NCBI GenBank assembly: GCA_964477125.1
Contig: CAYZCZ010000037.1
Span: 1 to 5,496, forward strand
DNA length: 5,496 bases
Reading direction: 5' to 3'
Source of the DNA: DALYDK01 sp964477125
GTDB lineage: Bacteria > Patescibacteriota > Saccharimonadia > Saccharimonadales > CAIOMD01
The notes beneath the pieces were generated by a model, which saw only the letters and a program-made list of their open reading frames with translations, ran no database searches and was not told the DNA's origin. The first letter of the stretch is position 1. Each line of letters starts with the position of its first letter. Shown here piece by piece: positions 1 through 5,496 of this stretch. Made by a program: the position numbers and the translations under genes.

Positions 1-1
1 A

Positions 2-85
2 GAATTTACGTTAGTCCCTGCCCTTATGGCCAACATGCAAGACGTAATAATAAAAAGAGTCGCCTTTGGTAGCGTAGAAGCTTAA
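2..85 (+). CDS. possible 3' end of an unrecognised gene (partial, runs off left edge)
   Basis: Frame 2 is open from the left edge to a TAA at 83-85 and would encode 27 residues ending in VIIKRVAFGSVEA. The composition looks protein-like, but 27 codons is too short to be sure and I do not recognise a family. The other two forward frames contain stops here (TAG at 12-14 and 71-73 region). Support beyond openness is that a related sequence at 2774-2833 keeps the same frame and has a stop at exactly the same codon, and four of the eight differences between the copies are synonymous in this frame. The gene, if real, is convergent with the ABC ATPase, with 64 bases between them. Alternatively this is non-coding repeat sequence that happens to be open. 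Confidence 0.4.
   Translation, partial: EFTLVPALMANMQDVIIKRVAFGSVEA
27..80 (+). repeat. diverged direct repeat, copy 1 (left of ABC operon)
   Basis: Aligns without gaps to 2775-2828: 46 of 54 positions are identical by hand count, and six of the eight differences are transitions. The longest shared block is GTAATAATAAAA (44-55). Both copies have the same orientation and lie on either side of the three ABC genes. This copy is open in frame 2 and may be the 3' end of a gene. Similarity fades upstream of about base 26 and is not visible after the stop codon. Confidence 0.75.
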
Positions 86-149
86 AGGCTTAAAAGTCAT
101 CTATAAAAAAGTGGTTTCAATATCTAAAAAAGCTGCACTAAACTAACAG

Positions 150-1115
150 TTAGCCAGTTTTAAAAACGTCGCTAATTATTTCCTCTAATGCTACTTGTTC
201 AATGGTGATGTCATGAATTGGATAATTTTTAGATATTTTGGTGGCTACTTCCATAACTTCTTCCCTGTGGACCTTTAAGACCAATTTATTATTACTAAGC
301 TTAATAAGCTCACCATAGGGTTCGATATCTGAAGCTTGAGGGGATTTTTTTGTAAAATGTAGCTTTAGGTAACGGCTATTGGAGTACTTATTTTTTAATT
401 TTTCCATTTCGCCATCGTAGATAATATGGCCATGGTTAATAATTATGGCTCGTTGGCAAACCGTGGCAATGTCATCCATGTCATGGCTTGTCAGCATTAG
501 AGTCTTGCCTTGTTCATGGAGCTTCTTTAAAAATAATCTGATGCTCTTTTTGGAGTCAATGTCTAGCCCAATAGTTGGTTCGTCTAGGAATAATATGTCT
601 GGGTCATGTAAAATTGCGCCTATAATTTCCAGTTTCATGCGTTCGCCCAACGAAAGCTTGCGCACTTGTTTATCTAGAACATGATCTACTTTTAATAAAC
701 TACAAAGGTCAGTTACGCGTTGGTTAAATTTATCTATTGGGATTTCATATATTTTTTGAATAAGTTGGAAACTTTGTTTGGCTGATAAGTCCCAATTAAG
801 CCCCGCCTTATTACCCATTACTAATCCAATTTTTTTCAAAATAATTGGATTTTTGTCGAAAGGATCAAATCCAATTGTTATCACTTTGCCAGTACTTGGC
901 TTAATGAGCCCGGTAAGCATTTTAGTAGTAGTAGTTTTACCTGCCCCGTTAGGACCTAAAAATGCCACCGATTCACCAGCTTCGATATTAAAGCTAATAT
1001 TTTCAACTGCCGAGAAAGTTTTATAGTTTGGTCTGAATAATCCAGTTAAAACACTGTTATTTTGTTTAATTTGGTAATGTTTTGATAAATTGGTGACCTT
1101 TATAATATGATTCAT
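150..1115 (-). CDS. ABC-2 type exporter ATP-binding protein (COG4586-like)
   Basis: Cytoplasmic ATPase that powers the two permeases encoded just upstream. Numbering from the Met at 1115 (321 aa): Walker A GPNGAGKT at 54-61 (Lys60), signature LSLGE at 154-158, Walker B ILFLDEP at 174-180 (Asp178, Glu179), D-loop GLDID at 183-187 and switch His211 in TSHD. The segment VMGNKAGLNWDLSA (99-112) is characteristic of the COG4586 ATPases that pair with ABC2_membrane_6 permeases, but the usual Q-loop Gln is Asn102. About 90 residues follow the nucleotide-binding core, as is usual in this family. I chose 1115 because family members start near this Met (IIKVTNLSKHY follows) and it lies 4 nt after the permease stop, which suits translational coupling. 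An upstream Met at 1139 would add eight residues (MPRHHRKT) and overlap the permease by 20 nt. Neither start has a strong Shine-Dalgarno. The exported substrate cannot be read from the sequence. Confidence 0.93.
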   Translation of the reverse strand: MNHIIKVTNLSKHYQIKQNNSVLTGLFRPNYKTFSAVENISFNIEAGESVAFLGPNGAGKTTTTKMLTGLIKPSTGKVITIGFDPFDKNPIILKKIGLVMGNKAGLNWDLSAKQSFQLIQKIYEIPIDKFNQRVTDLCSLLKVDHVLDKQVRKLSLGERMKLEIIGAILHDPDILFLDEPTIGLDIDSKKSIRLFLKKLHEQGKTLMLTSHDMDDIATVCQRAIIINHGHIIYDGEMEKLKNKYSNSRYLKLHFTKKSPQASDIEPYGELIKLSNNKLVLKVHREEVMEVATKISKNYPIHDITIEQVALEEIISDVFKTG

Positions 1116-1119
1116 AGTT

Positions 1120-1914
1120 TTACGATGATGCCGAGGCATAGCTAGACATGGCCCTTTTCCATATTAACTTAAATATTACTAGAGATAGAAAGCCGGCAAT
1201 AATGGAACACACCATTAAGCCCAGTATAGGTCCTTTTTGTAGGGCAATATAAGCAACACCACCGGAAGATAGTAGGGTTGGTAAAAGGCTAAAACTTAAG
1301 GCTTTTAATGTTCTTGGTAGTTTTTCATAGGGTATTTCATTTATAGCAAAAATTGAATAGGAAGTATTTAGTAGATCAGTTGCTTCGCCTTTTGTAAAAA
1401 CCGGGTAAGTCAGTGACATATTAATTGTATTTATTATTAATATTGCACACAGCCAACAGACAAACCCAAAGGCTATTGAAAAGGTTGAAAGATTTAATGT
1501 TGACCAGTCAATAAGATAAATTAGCAGTAATAAATTTGGCAGACTTATCAATAATGTGATGAATGGTTTAATACTGTATGAATATAGGTAAAATAATTTA
1601 TTAACGGGTCTCAAAAGAATTAAATCGAATTCACCATTCCTAACAGTTGTGATTATTCTATTCATTGTAGACAGCATAACAGTTGCGTATAGATAATATG
1701 TAAATTGACCTACTAGCATCATAAATAGAATATCGTTTTTAGAATACCCCGCCAAAGAACCTATTTTGGCAAACAATAGGTTGATAAAAGCCAAATATGT
1801 TATTACGTAAATAACAGTTGAAGCTGTTTCTGAAAGCATATTCCCAAGGTAGGCTTTCTCATTTCGGAATCTATCCCTAATAATTGCTACGAAAATTGAT
1901 ATATATCTTTTCAT
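1120..1914 (-). CDS. ABC-2 type exporter permease, COG3694-like (ABC2_membrane_6 family)
   Basis: Integral membrane subunit, 264 aa, a usual length for the family. Hydrophobic segments lie at roughly 31-49, 61-82, 116-136, 142-165, 207-226 and 229-250, giving about six helices. The cytoplasmic-loop motif RNGEFDLILLRPVNKLF (92-108) matches the conserved 'G-(D/E)-(F/L)-D-x-x-L-(L)-(R/K)-P-x-N' block of these permeases. A second family-like stretch is IPYEKLPRTLK near 194-204, before the last helices. Its ATG overlaps the upstream permease stop as ATGA (1911-1914), and a GAGG lies 10 nt before the start inside that gene, so the two are almost certainly translated in tandem. It probably forms a heterodimeric channel with the 1911-2702 product. 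The family assignment rests on motif and context. The substrate is unknown; drugs, lipids or polysaccharide-like cargo are all possible for ABC-2 systems. Confidence 0.88.
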   Translation of the reverse strand: MKRYISIFVAIIRDRFRNEKAYLGNMLSETASTVIYVITYLAFINLLFAKIGSLAGYSKNDILFMMLVGQFTYYLYATVMLSTMNRIITTVRNGEFDLILLRPVNKLFYLYSYSIKPFITLLISLPNLLLLIYLIDWSTLNLSTFSIAFGFVCWLCAILIINTINMSLTYPVFTKGEATDLLNTSYSIFAINEIPYEKLPRTLKALSFSLLPTLLSSGGVAYIALQKGPILGLMVCSIIAGFLSLVIFKLIWKRAMSSYASASS

Positions 1915-2702
1915 GCCCCAGTAGCCTCATAGTGTTTTAAGCTGTATTTCCAGAATTTGATAGATGCCATTATTAAAATAACTGCCCATAATAAACCTAT
2001 AAGGACGAACCAACTATTAAGTGGGTATTTACCTTGTAAAAAAATTGCCATTTGATATTGGCCTGCTGGGAAAGGTGTAAATATTTGTAAGGCATTTGAT
2101 ATATTTTGGGGCATTAAAAATAGCGGTATTAGCAGTCCGCCACATAGAGTAGCTATATGGACAACAACATTTTTTATCCCACCTGCTTCGATAAAATAAA
2201 ATCCTAGCGTTCCTACAAATATATTTAAAGCTACGTTAATTAAAAAGGTATTAACTAGAATAACAGGAAATAATAGCCAATTAGAGCTACCAATCCCGCC
2301 AGCAATGATAATTCCAGCTACTATTTGCAACCCACCCCATGCGTAGTTAATAGCACTTCGACCAGCCCGTGTTGCAAATGGTGATAAAAGGGCTGGCATT
2401 GGCTTAATTAGTATTTGATTTAATTCCCCGGATTTTATTAAGCCTATAAGCTGAGACCCTGCCCCTAGCTGAGTGAAAAAGAAGCTAGTTATGCCAGTAA
2501 TAATTAGATAATAGCTAATAATATCTCGGCTGTTGATGTTAGCACTAGAGAAATTACTGACTATTAACCAAAATGTAATATACAGGGTAATTTCAATAAT
2601 TCGTCGAGCAATTGAAGCAATAATCTCAATAGGAAATGCTTGGAATCTTTTCGCCTCAAAAGCAACTAAGAAATATAAAAGTTTTATATTATTTATATAC
2701 AT
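1911..2702 (-). CDS. ABC-2 type exporter permease, COG4587-like (ABC2_membrane_6 family)
   Basis: Integral membrane subunit, 263 aa, first gene of the operon. Hydrophobic segments lie at about 31-50, 60-78, 119-136, 141-170, 177-197 and 230-247. Conserved-looking features are the loop SGELNQILIKPMPALL (91-106), equivalent to GEFDLILLRPVN in its partner, and the GGLLIPLFLMP block (188-198) followed by PFPAGQYQMAIFLQGKYP (210-227), typical of the C-terminal half of this family. It ends in TGA inside the ATGA shared with the next permease. The Met at 2702 is the only in-frame start near the N terminus that gives a complete protein. No Shine-Dalgarno precedes it, and a TATACT box 8 nt upstream suggests a leaderless or near-leaderless mRNA. 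It resembles its partner in length and layout but is clearly a different protein, as expected for a two-permease exporter. Confidence 0.88.
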   Translation of the reverse strand: MYINNIKLLYFLVAFEAKRFQAFPIEIIASIARRIIEITLYITFWLIVSNFSSANINSRDIISYYLIITGITSFFFTQLGAGSQLIGLIKSGELNQILIKPMPALLSPFATRAGRSAINYAWGGLQIVAGIIIAGGIGSSNWLLFPVILVNTFLINVALNIFVGTLGFYFIEAGGIKNVVVHIATLCGGLLIPLFLMPQNISNALQIFTPFPAGQYQMAIFLQGKYPLNSWFVLIGLLWAVILIMASIKFWKYSLKHYEATGA

Positions 2703-2710
2703 TTATATAA

Positions 2711-2739
2711 AGTATATGTTGTGATTTAGCAATTTGAAA
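2711..2739 (-). promoter_or_regulatory. possible promoter of the ABC operon, near-leaderless
   Basis: On the minus strand a TATACT (2716-2711, five of six to the -10 consensus) lies 8 nt before the ATG at 2702. A weak -35-like TTTCAA (2739-2734) is 17 nt further upstream. Normal spacing would place the transcription start at about 2704, giving a 5' leader of only a couple of bases, consistent with the absence of a Shine-Dalgarno. The -35 match is poor and the region is AT-rich, so chance -10 matches are easy. Confidence 0.4.
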
Positions 2740-2744
2740 ATCAC
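2721..2744. promoter_or_regulatory. inverted repeat, possible operator upstream of the ABC operon
   Basis: GTGATTT (2721-2727) and AAATCAC (2738-2744) are perfect 7-bp inverted arms separated by 10 nt. They cover the spacer and -35 zone of the proposed ABC promoter, a position suited to a repressor or activator site. A second overlapping pair, ATTTAG (2724-2729) and CTAAAT (2749-2754), is also present. No regulator gene is in the window, and short inverted repeats in AT-rich DNA are common. Confidence 0.3.
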
Positions 2745-2774
2745 AGTACTAAATTAGCGATGTCTTTTTAGGAT

Positions 2775-2828
2775 TGGCCAATATGTAAAATGTAATAATA
2801 AAACGAGTAGCCTTTAGTAGCGTAGGAG
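2775..2828 (+). repeat. diverged direct repeat, copy 2 (right of ABC operon), possibly a decayed gene end
   Basis: Counterpart of 27-80, with 46 of 54 bases identical. Read in the frame of copy 1 it gives LANM, a stop (TAA at 2786-2788), then NVIIKRVAFSSVGE and a stop at 2831-2833, exactly where copy 1 also stops. In copy 1 the nonsense codon is CAA, so copy 2 looks like a pseudogene fragment carrying a C-to-T nonsense change. The alternative is an interspersed intergenic repeat with no coding role. The copy sits between the divergent promoters of the ABC operon and the surface-protein gene and seems not to belong to either. Confidence 0.7.
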
Positions 2829-2947
2829 AATAGTCTGTTTGGAGGTCAATTGATTACAGTTCTCGCTGGTAAGTGTTGATTAAAAATAAACTTTATAGGG
2901 CTACTAACTACCTTACATTACCGAATGTCCATGACTATTATTCCAAT

Positions 2948-2976
2948 TTGTAATTTAATCTTATTCAAAATATAAT
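2948..2976 (+). promoter_or_regulatory. sigma-70-type promoter for the 597-aa surface protein gene
   Basis: TTGTAA (2948-2953, four of six to TTGACA), a 17-nt spacer, then a perfect TATAAT (2971-2976). The expected transcript start is near 2983, leaving a leader of about 34 nt that contains the ribosome binding site at 3004-3008. Spacing and orientation all agree with the downstream gene. Confidence 0.7.
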
Positions 2977-3003
2977 CAAGCTTAACAACTAAGGATAAAC
3001 AAA

Positions 3004-3008
3004 AAAGG
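3004..3008 (+). promoter_or_regulatory. ribosome binding site (AAAGG)
   Basis: AAAGG lies 8 nt before the ATG at 3017, a normal Shine-Dalgarno distance. It fixes this Met as the start of the surface-protein gene and contrasts with the ABC operon, whose first gene has no such site. Confidence 0.6.
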
Positions 3009-3016
3009 CATAAAAT

Positions 3017-4810
3017 ATGGATAATAACCAAAAAAATGACCAACCAGCTACTACGGGCGCACCTTTCGCACAGAATGAGGTACAGGCTGCATTAAATATT
3101 CAAAACATAGATACTGCAACCCCAAAAAAACCCAATAAATTACCTGCTAAATTAATAATTGCTGGTCTAGTATTGATTGCAGTTGCAGGTATAGCCGCAT
3201 ATTTGATAGTTACTAAAGATAAATCAGAACCAGTAGCAAGTGTTCAGCCTAAAACCGAAGTTAAAGGTAAGACGGTGCCCAAGGAAGAAATCAAAGATCC
3301 AGCATTAAAGAAGTTTATTTACCCAACTACTACTGAAAAGTGGCTTGACAAGCCGGTGCCAATAGCCAAACAAGGCTTCTATTCTAGTGGCTATTCCGAT
3401 AATGAGCAGTATGCTGAATATTTTGAAGTTGGTACGCATGGTGATAAGAAAATTTTGATGACAGTATTAAGCCAAATTGGCGAGACCATCAATTTATACG
3501 AAAAAGCCCCAGATGGCTCGATAGTTTTAATATTGCACCCAGACGATCAGGCTGTATATAACGAGAATAATGAGCCAAAACCGGGGGAGGAATATAAACA
3601 GTCAATCATCATAGATAAAACAATTCATTATGATTCATTGAGCATGCCAGTAAAACTTGACATTGGTTTAGGGTACAGTATCACAAAAGAGTCTTATCCA
3701 AGTTTGGGCCAGAGGATGCCACTTGGATCTGATGAAAAAAATAGCTATCAAGATGTAAAAATTCTTGGTGCTAGTAAGATCATTAAAAGCGAACATAAGT
3801 ACGTTGACACTAGCCTGACGTCGATAGGTTATTTTATAGAAACACCTTTAAAAACAAAAGTTACTTACAAATATGAGCCCTTTGCACTTAAGTTAGATAA
3901 TTTTCAATGGCAAAAAGGTATGAATGCGTTAGATGAAATTAAACCAATAACTAGAGGTTGTGGTGGGGCAACAGTCTCGGTGACAAAATCAGAAGCAATT
4001 AAAGATGCTGACGTTCAACAGGTAGGTAAAACTGCTGATGGGCAAATAGTTTATGAACTAAAAGACCCAAACAATGTTTTATTACAAAAAGCATATGATG
4101 AGTTTAGGCAGTATTATGCTGATGACAAGACAAATATATACGCAAAAATTTCCAAAGAAGATTTCATTAAGGAACATGCGATTATTATTGGGAAAGATAG
4201 CTATGGCCAATGGCTAGTCTATGTGCGAAATCAGTTAAGCCCTATTGGTGGCTGTGCAAAACCAGTAGTTTATTTGTACCCAACAAAAGAACAACAAGTG
4301 ACTGTAAAAGTTGGTGCCGATGTAAAAATCTCTGACCCACTGTATAATCCCAAAAACGGATGGACGGCATTAGCAAAACCAGATGGTCAATTAGTAGTTA
4401 ATGGTACAAAATATGATTCGCTGTTCTGGGAAGGGCCAGGAGCTGGTCAGTACCCATCTATAACATCAGGGACGGTCGTAAGTGCAAAAGACGCACCATT
4501 GGTTATTAAAAGCCAGTTGATGCAACTTGGGCTAAATGCCAAAGAAATTAGTGATTTTGAGGCCTACTGGAAAGATAAGTTACCGAAGAACAAACCTTAT
4601 GTAAGGTTGACTTGGTTAACTACAGAACAGATGAACACATTAGCCCCGCTACATATAAGCCCAAAGCCAGATACTGTCATTCGTGTATTCCTAGACTTTA
4701 CAGGTCTTGATAAACCTATTGTTATTCCGCAACAAAAGCTTACTACTCTCCCAAGAAAAGGTTTCACGGTTGTGGAATGGGGCGGGCTAGCCAACTTTCC
4801 TCTTAAGTAA
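3017..4810 (+). CDS. membrane-anchored extracytoplasmic protein with KPVVYLYP / LFWEG domain, function unknown
   Basis: 597 aa. Residues 1-42 are hydrophilic, Asn/Gln-rich and end in a basic stretch (KKPNKLPAK). One hydrophobic helix spans about 45-65, so the topology is predicted N-inside with the remaining ~530 residues outside. Residues 67-95 form a Lys/Pro/Val linker. A first globular region runs from about 96 to 310, a second from about 320 to 410, and the C-terminal domain from about 411 to 597. The last contains GGCAKPVVYLYPT (411-423), NGWTALAKPDGQL (447-459), LFWEG (469-473) and VEWGG (586-590). I recognise the KPVxYLYP...LFWEG pattern as recurring in uncharacterised bacterial surface proteins but know no function. 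The only cysteines are Cys315 (RGCGG) and Cys413 (GGCAKP), which could form a disulfide. There is no lipobox and no LPXTG sorting signal, so the helix is the likely anchor. The gene has its own promoter and Shine-Dalgarno and ends 4 nt from convergent msrA. Confidence 0.9.
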   Translation: MDNNQKNDQPATTGAPFAQNEVQAALNIQNIDTATPKKPNKLPAKLIIAGLVLIAVAGIAAYLIVTKDKSEPVASVQPKTEVKGKTVPKEEIKDPALKKFIYPTTTEKWLDKPVPIAKQGFYSSGYSDNEQYAEYFEVGTHGDKKILMTVLSQIGETINLYEKAPDGSIVLILHPDDQAVYNENNEPKPGEEYKQSIIIDKTIHYDSLSMPVKLDIGLGYSITKESYPSLGQRMPLGSDEKNSYQDVKILGASKIIKSEHKYVDTSLTSIGYFIETPLKTKVTYKYEPFALKLDNFQWQKGMNALDEIKPITRGCGGATVSVTKSEAIKDADVQQVGKTADGQIVYELKDPNNVLLQKAYDEFRQYYADDKTNIYAKISKEDFIKEHAIIIGKDSYGQWLVYVRNQLSPIGGCAKPVVYLYPTKEQQVTVKVGADVKISDPLYNPKNGWTALAKPDGQLVVNGTKYDSLFWEGPGAGQYPSITSGTVVSAKDAPLVIKSQLMQLGLNAKEISDFEAYWKDKLPKNKPYVRLTWLTTEQMNTLAPLHISPKPDTVIRVFLDFTGLDKPIVIPQQKLTTLPRKGFTVVEWGGLANFPLK

Positions 4811-4814
4811 ATAG

Positions 4815-5339
4815 TTATTTTAGTAGATTAATAAAGTCTTTTTTGAACTTCTCTAATTTGGGGTTGATAACTACTTGGCAGTAGGCATTTTCGGGGTTAT
4901 TTTTAAAATAGTTCTGATGATAATCTTCGGCTGGGTAAAATGAGTCTAGCTTTTCTACTTCAGTTACAATTTTGTCTTGCCAAAAATTTTGCATTGTTTC
5001 TATAGCTTTGAGGGCGATAATTTTTTGATTGTTATTATTGTATAGGATAATCGACCTGTATTGGGTGCCAGCATCAGCCCCCTGCCTATTTGGCGTAGTT
5101 GGGTCGTGAACAGCTAAAAACACTTCCAAAATTGTTTCTAGGCCAATAATACTACTATCAAAGCTTACTTTAACAACTTCGGCGTGGCCTGTCACTCCGG
5201 CAGAAACTTGCTGATAACTAGGGCATGGAAAATCTCCACCAGCATAGCCACTAACTACACTATTTACACCATTTACATTAGTGTATAGGGCTTCAATACA
5301 CCAAAAACAACCACCACCCATAACAATTGTTTCTTCCAT
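4815..5339 (-). CDS. msrA: peptide-methionine (S)-S-oxide reductase MsrA
   Basis: Reduces the S epimer of methionine sulfoxide, free or in proteins, back to methionine, normally using thioredoxin as electron donor. The product is 174 aa, the usual size of a single-domain cytosolic MsrA. Family motifs in order: GGCFWCIE at 9-16 with catalytic Cys11, the substrate-site stretch TGHAEVV (50-56), DPTTPNRQGADAGTQYRS (79-96) and FYPAEDYHQNYF (134-145). Cys154 near the C terminus is a candidate resolving cysteine. Cys14, in a GCFWC rather than GCFWG version of the active site, is another thiol close to the catalytic one and is common in bacterial members. No MsrB domain is fused and no signal peptide is present. 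The start is the Met five residues before GGGCFW. A GGTGAG lies 11 nt upstream. The gene follows the partial gene at the right edge on the same strand after 55 nt, so co-transcription is possible. Confidence 0.97.
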   Translation of the reverse strand: MEETIVMGGGCFWCIEALYTNVNGVNSVVSGYAGGDFPCPSYQQVSAGVTGHAEVVKVSFDSSIIGLETILEVFLAVHDPTTPNRQGADAGTQYRSIILYNNNNQKIIALKAIETMQNFWQDKIVTEVEKLDSFYPAEDYHQNYFKNNPENAYCQVVINPKLEKFKKDFINLLK

Positions 5340-5350
5340 ACTAATAGAAT

Positions 5351-5356
5351 CTCACC
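5351..5356 (-). promoter_or_regulatory. probable ribosome binding site of msrA (GGTGAG)
   Basis: GGTGA is complementary to the UCACC part of the 16S rRNA 3' tail and stands 11 nt before the msrA ATG, a slightly long but usable distance. No clear promoter was seen in the 55-nt gap upstream. Confidence 0.4.
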
Positions 5357-5394
5357 AATTAGCCGAGTTTCGCAAGACCTTATTTAGAGCAATA

Positions 5395-5496
5395 TTATTC
5401 GGCTGGTTTTTCTTCTGTTACTTCGTCTGATGGTGCTGTTACTTCGGCTGGTGTTTCAGCATCTTCGGCTAGGCTGGCAGCGGAAGCGTCTGCTTC
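5395..5496 (-). CDS. C-terminal end of a protein with an acidic Ala/Glu/Pro-rich tail (partial)
   Basis: On the minus strand one frame is open from the right edge to TAA (5397-5395), encoding 33 residues that begin EADASAASLAEDAE and end VTEEKPAE. The other two minus frames hit stops within about 40 bases. The tail is acidic, with many Ala, Glu, Pro, Ser and Thr residues and no aromatic ones, so it is probably a disordered C-terminal extension. Such tails occur on some small ribosomal proteins and chaperones, but nothing visible identifies the parent protein. Its strand and the 55-nt gap make it a possible first gene of a unit that includes msrA. Confidence 0.75.
   Translation of the reverse strand, partial: EADASAASLAEDAETPAEVTAPSDEVTEEKPAE

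Noticed and set aside
132..168. Hairpin at the end of the ABC operon (minus strand, AAACTGGC with GTTAGTTT, loop of 5) followed by TTTTTT
   Set aside because: The 8-bp stem needs two G-U pairs and overlaps the stop codon, and the T-run begins about 9 nt after the stem, so it is not a convincing intrinsic terminator.
445..1026. Two plus-strand reading frames (445-684 and 778-1026)
   Set aside because: Both are antisense to the ATPase gene, whose Walker A, signature and Walker B motifs make the minus strand certain.
1911..1914. Possible use of TGA as glycine, as in Gracilibacteria/SR1
   Set aside because: The TGA forms a classic ATGA overlap with the next permease start, the protein ends at the expected family length there, and no long gene here contains internal TGA codons.
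2533..2724. 63-codon plus-strand reading frame covering the 5' end of the first permease gene
   Set aside because: It lies antisense to a well-supported permease, has no family resemblance, and ends in low-complexity Ile/Tyr/Lys codons from AT-rich DNA.
3017..3220. Surface protein as a lipoprotein or sortase substrate
   Set aside because: No cysteine follows the N-terminal helix and the C terminus (VEWGGLANFPLK) lacks an LPXTG motif and a second hydrophobic segment.
4597..4794. 65-codon minus-strand reading frame inside the 3' end of the surface-protein gene
   Set aside because: The plus-strand frame continues through conserved-looking VEWGG to a normal stop, and the antisense product resembles nothing.

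Overview
AT-rich bacterial DNA with compact gene spacing, UAA/UAG/UGA all read as stops, and a membrane-anchored surface protein with a basic N-terminal region and one helix. The style recalls Saccharibacteria/Patescibacteria, but nothing here is diagnostic and a low-GC Firmicute is not excluded. No rRNA, tRNA, CRISPR array, transposase or phage gene was seen.

Layout. Bases 2-85 (+) are open and may be the last 27 codons of a gene that enters from the left. Bases 150-2702 (-) hold a tightly packed three-gene ABC-2 export operon, transcribed right to left: a permease (2702-1911), a second permease (1914-1120, ATGA overlap with the first) and an ATPase (about 1115-150, starting 4 nt after the second permease's stop). 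Bases 2703-3016 are intergenic. They carry a possible near-leaderless promoter for the ABC operon with an inverted repeat beside it, a diverged copy of the sequence at 27-80, and a good sigma-70-type promoter for the next gene. Bases 3017-4810 (+) encode a 597-residue single-pass extracytoplasmic protein of unknown function with a KPVVYLYPT / LFWEG / VEWGG C-terminal domain and only two cysteines. Four bases later, convergent, lies msrA (5339-4815, -), a methionine sulfoxide reductase. The right edge (5496-5395, -) carries the end of a gene with an acidic Ala/Glu/Pro-rich tail.

How it fits together. The ABC genes form a complete exporter: two different membrane subunits plus one ATPase, with unknown substrate. 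The surface protein has its own promoter and diverges from the ABC operon. msrA repairs oxidised methionine in the cytoplasm and may be co-transcribed with the gene to its right. I see no clear evidence that the three units form one system. The least expected signal is the pair of roughly 54-bp diverged direct repeats (46 of 54 identical) that bracket the whole ABC operon.
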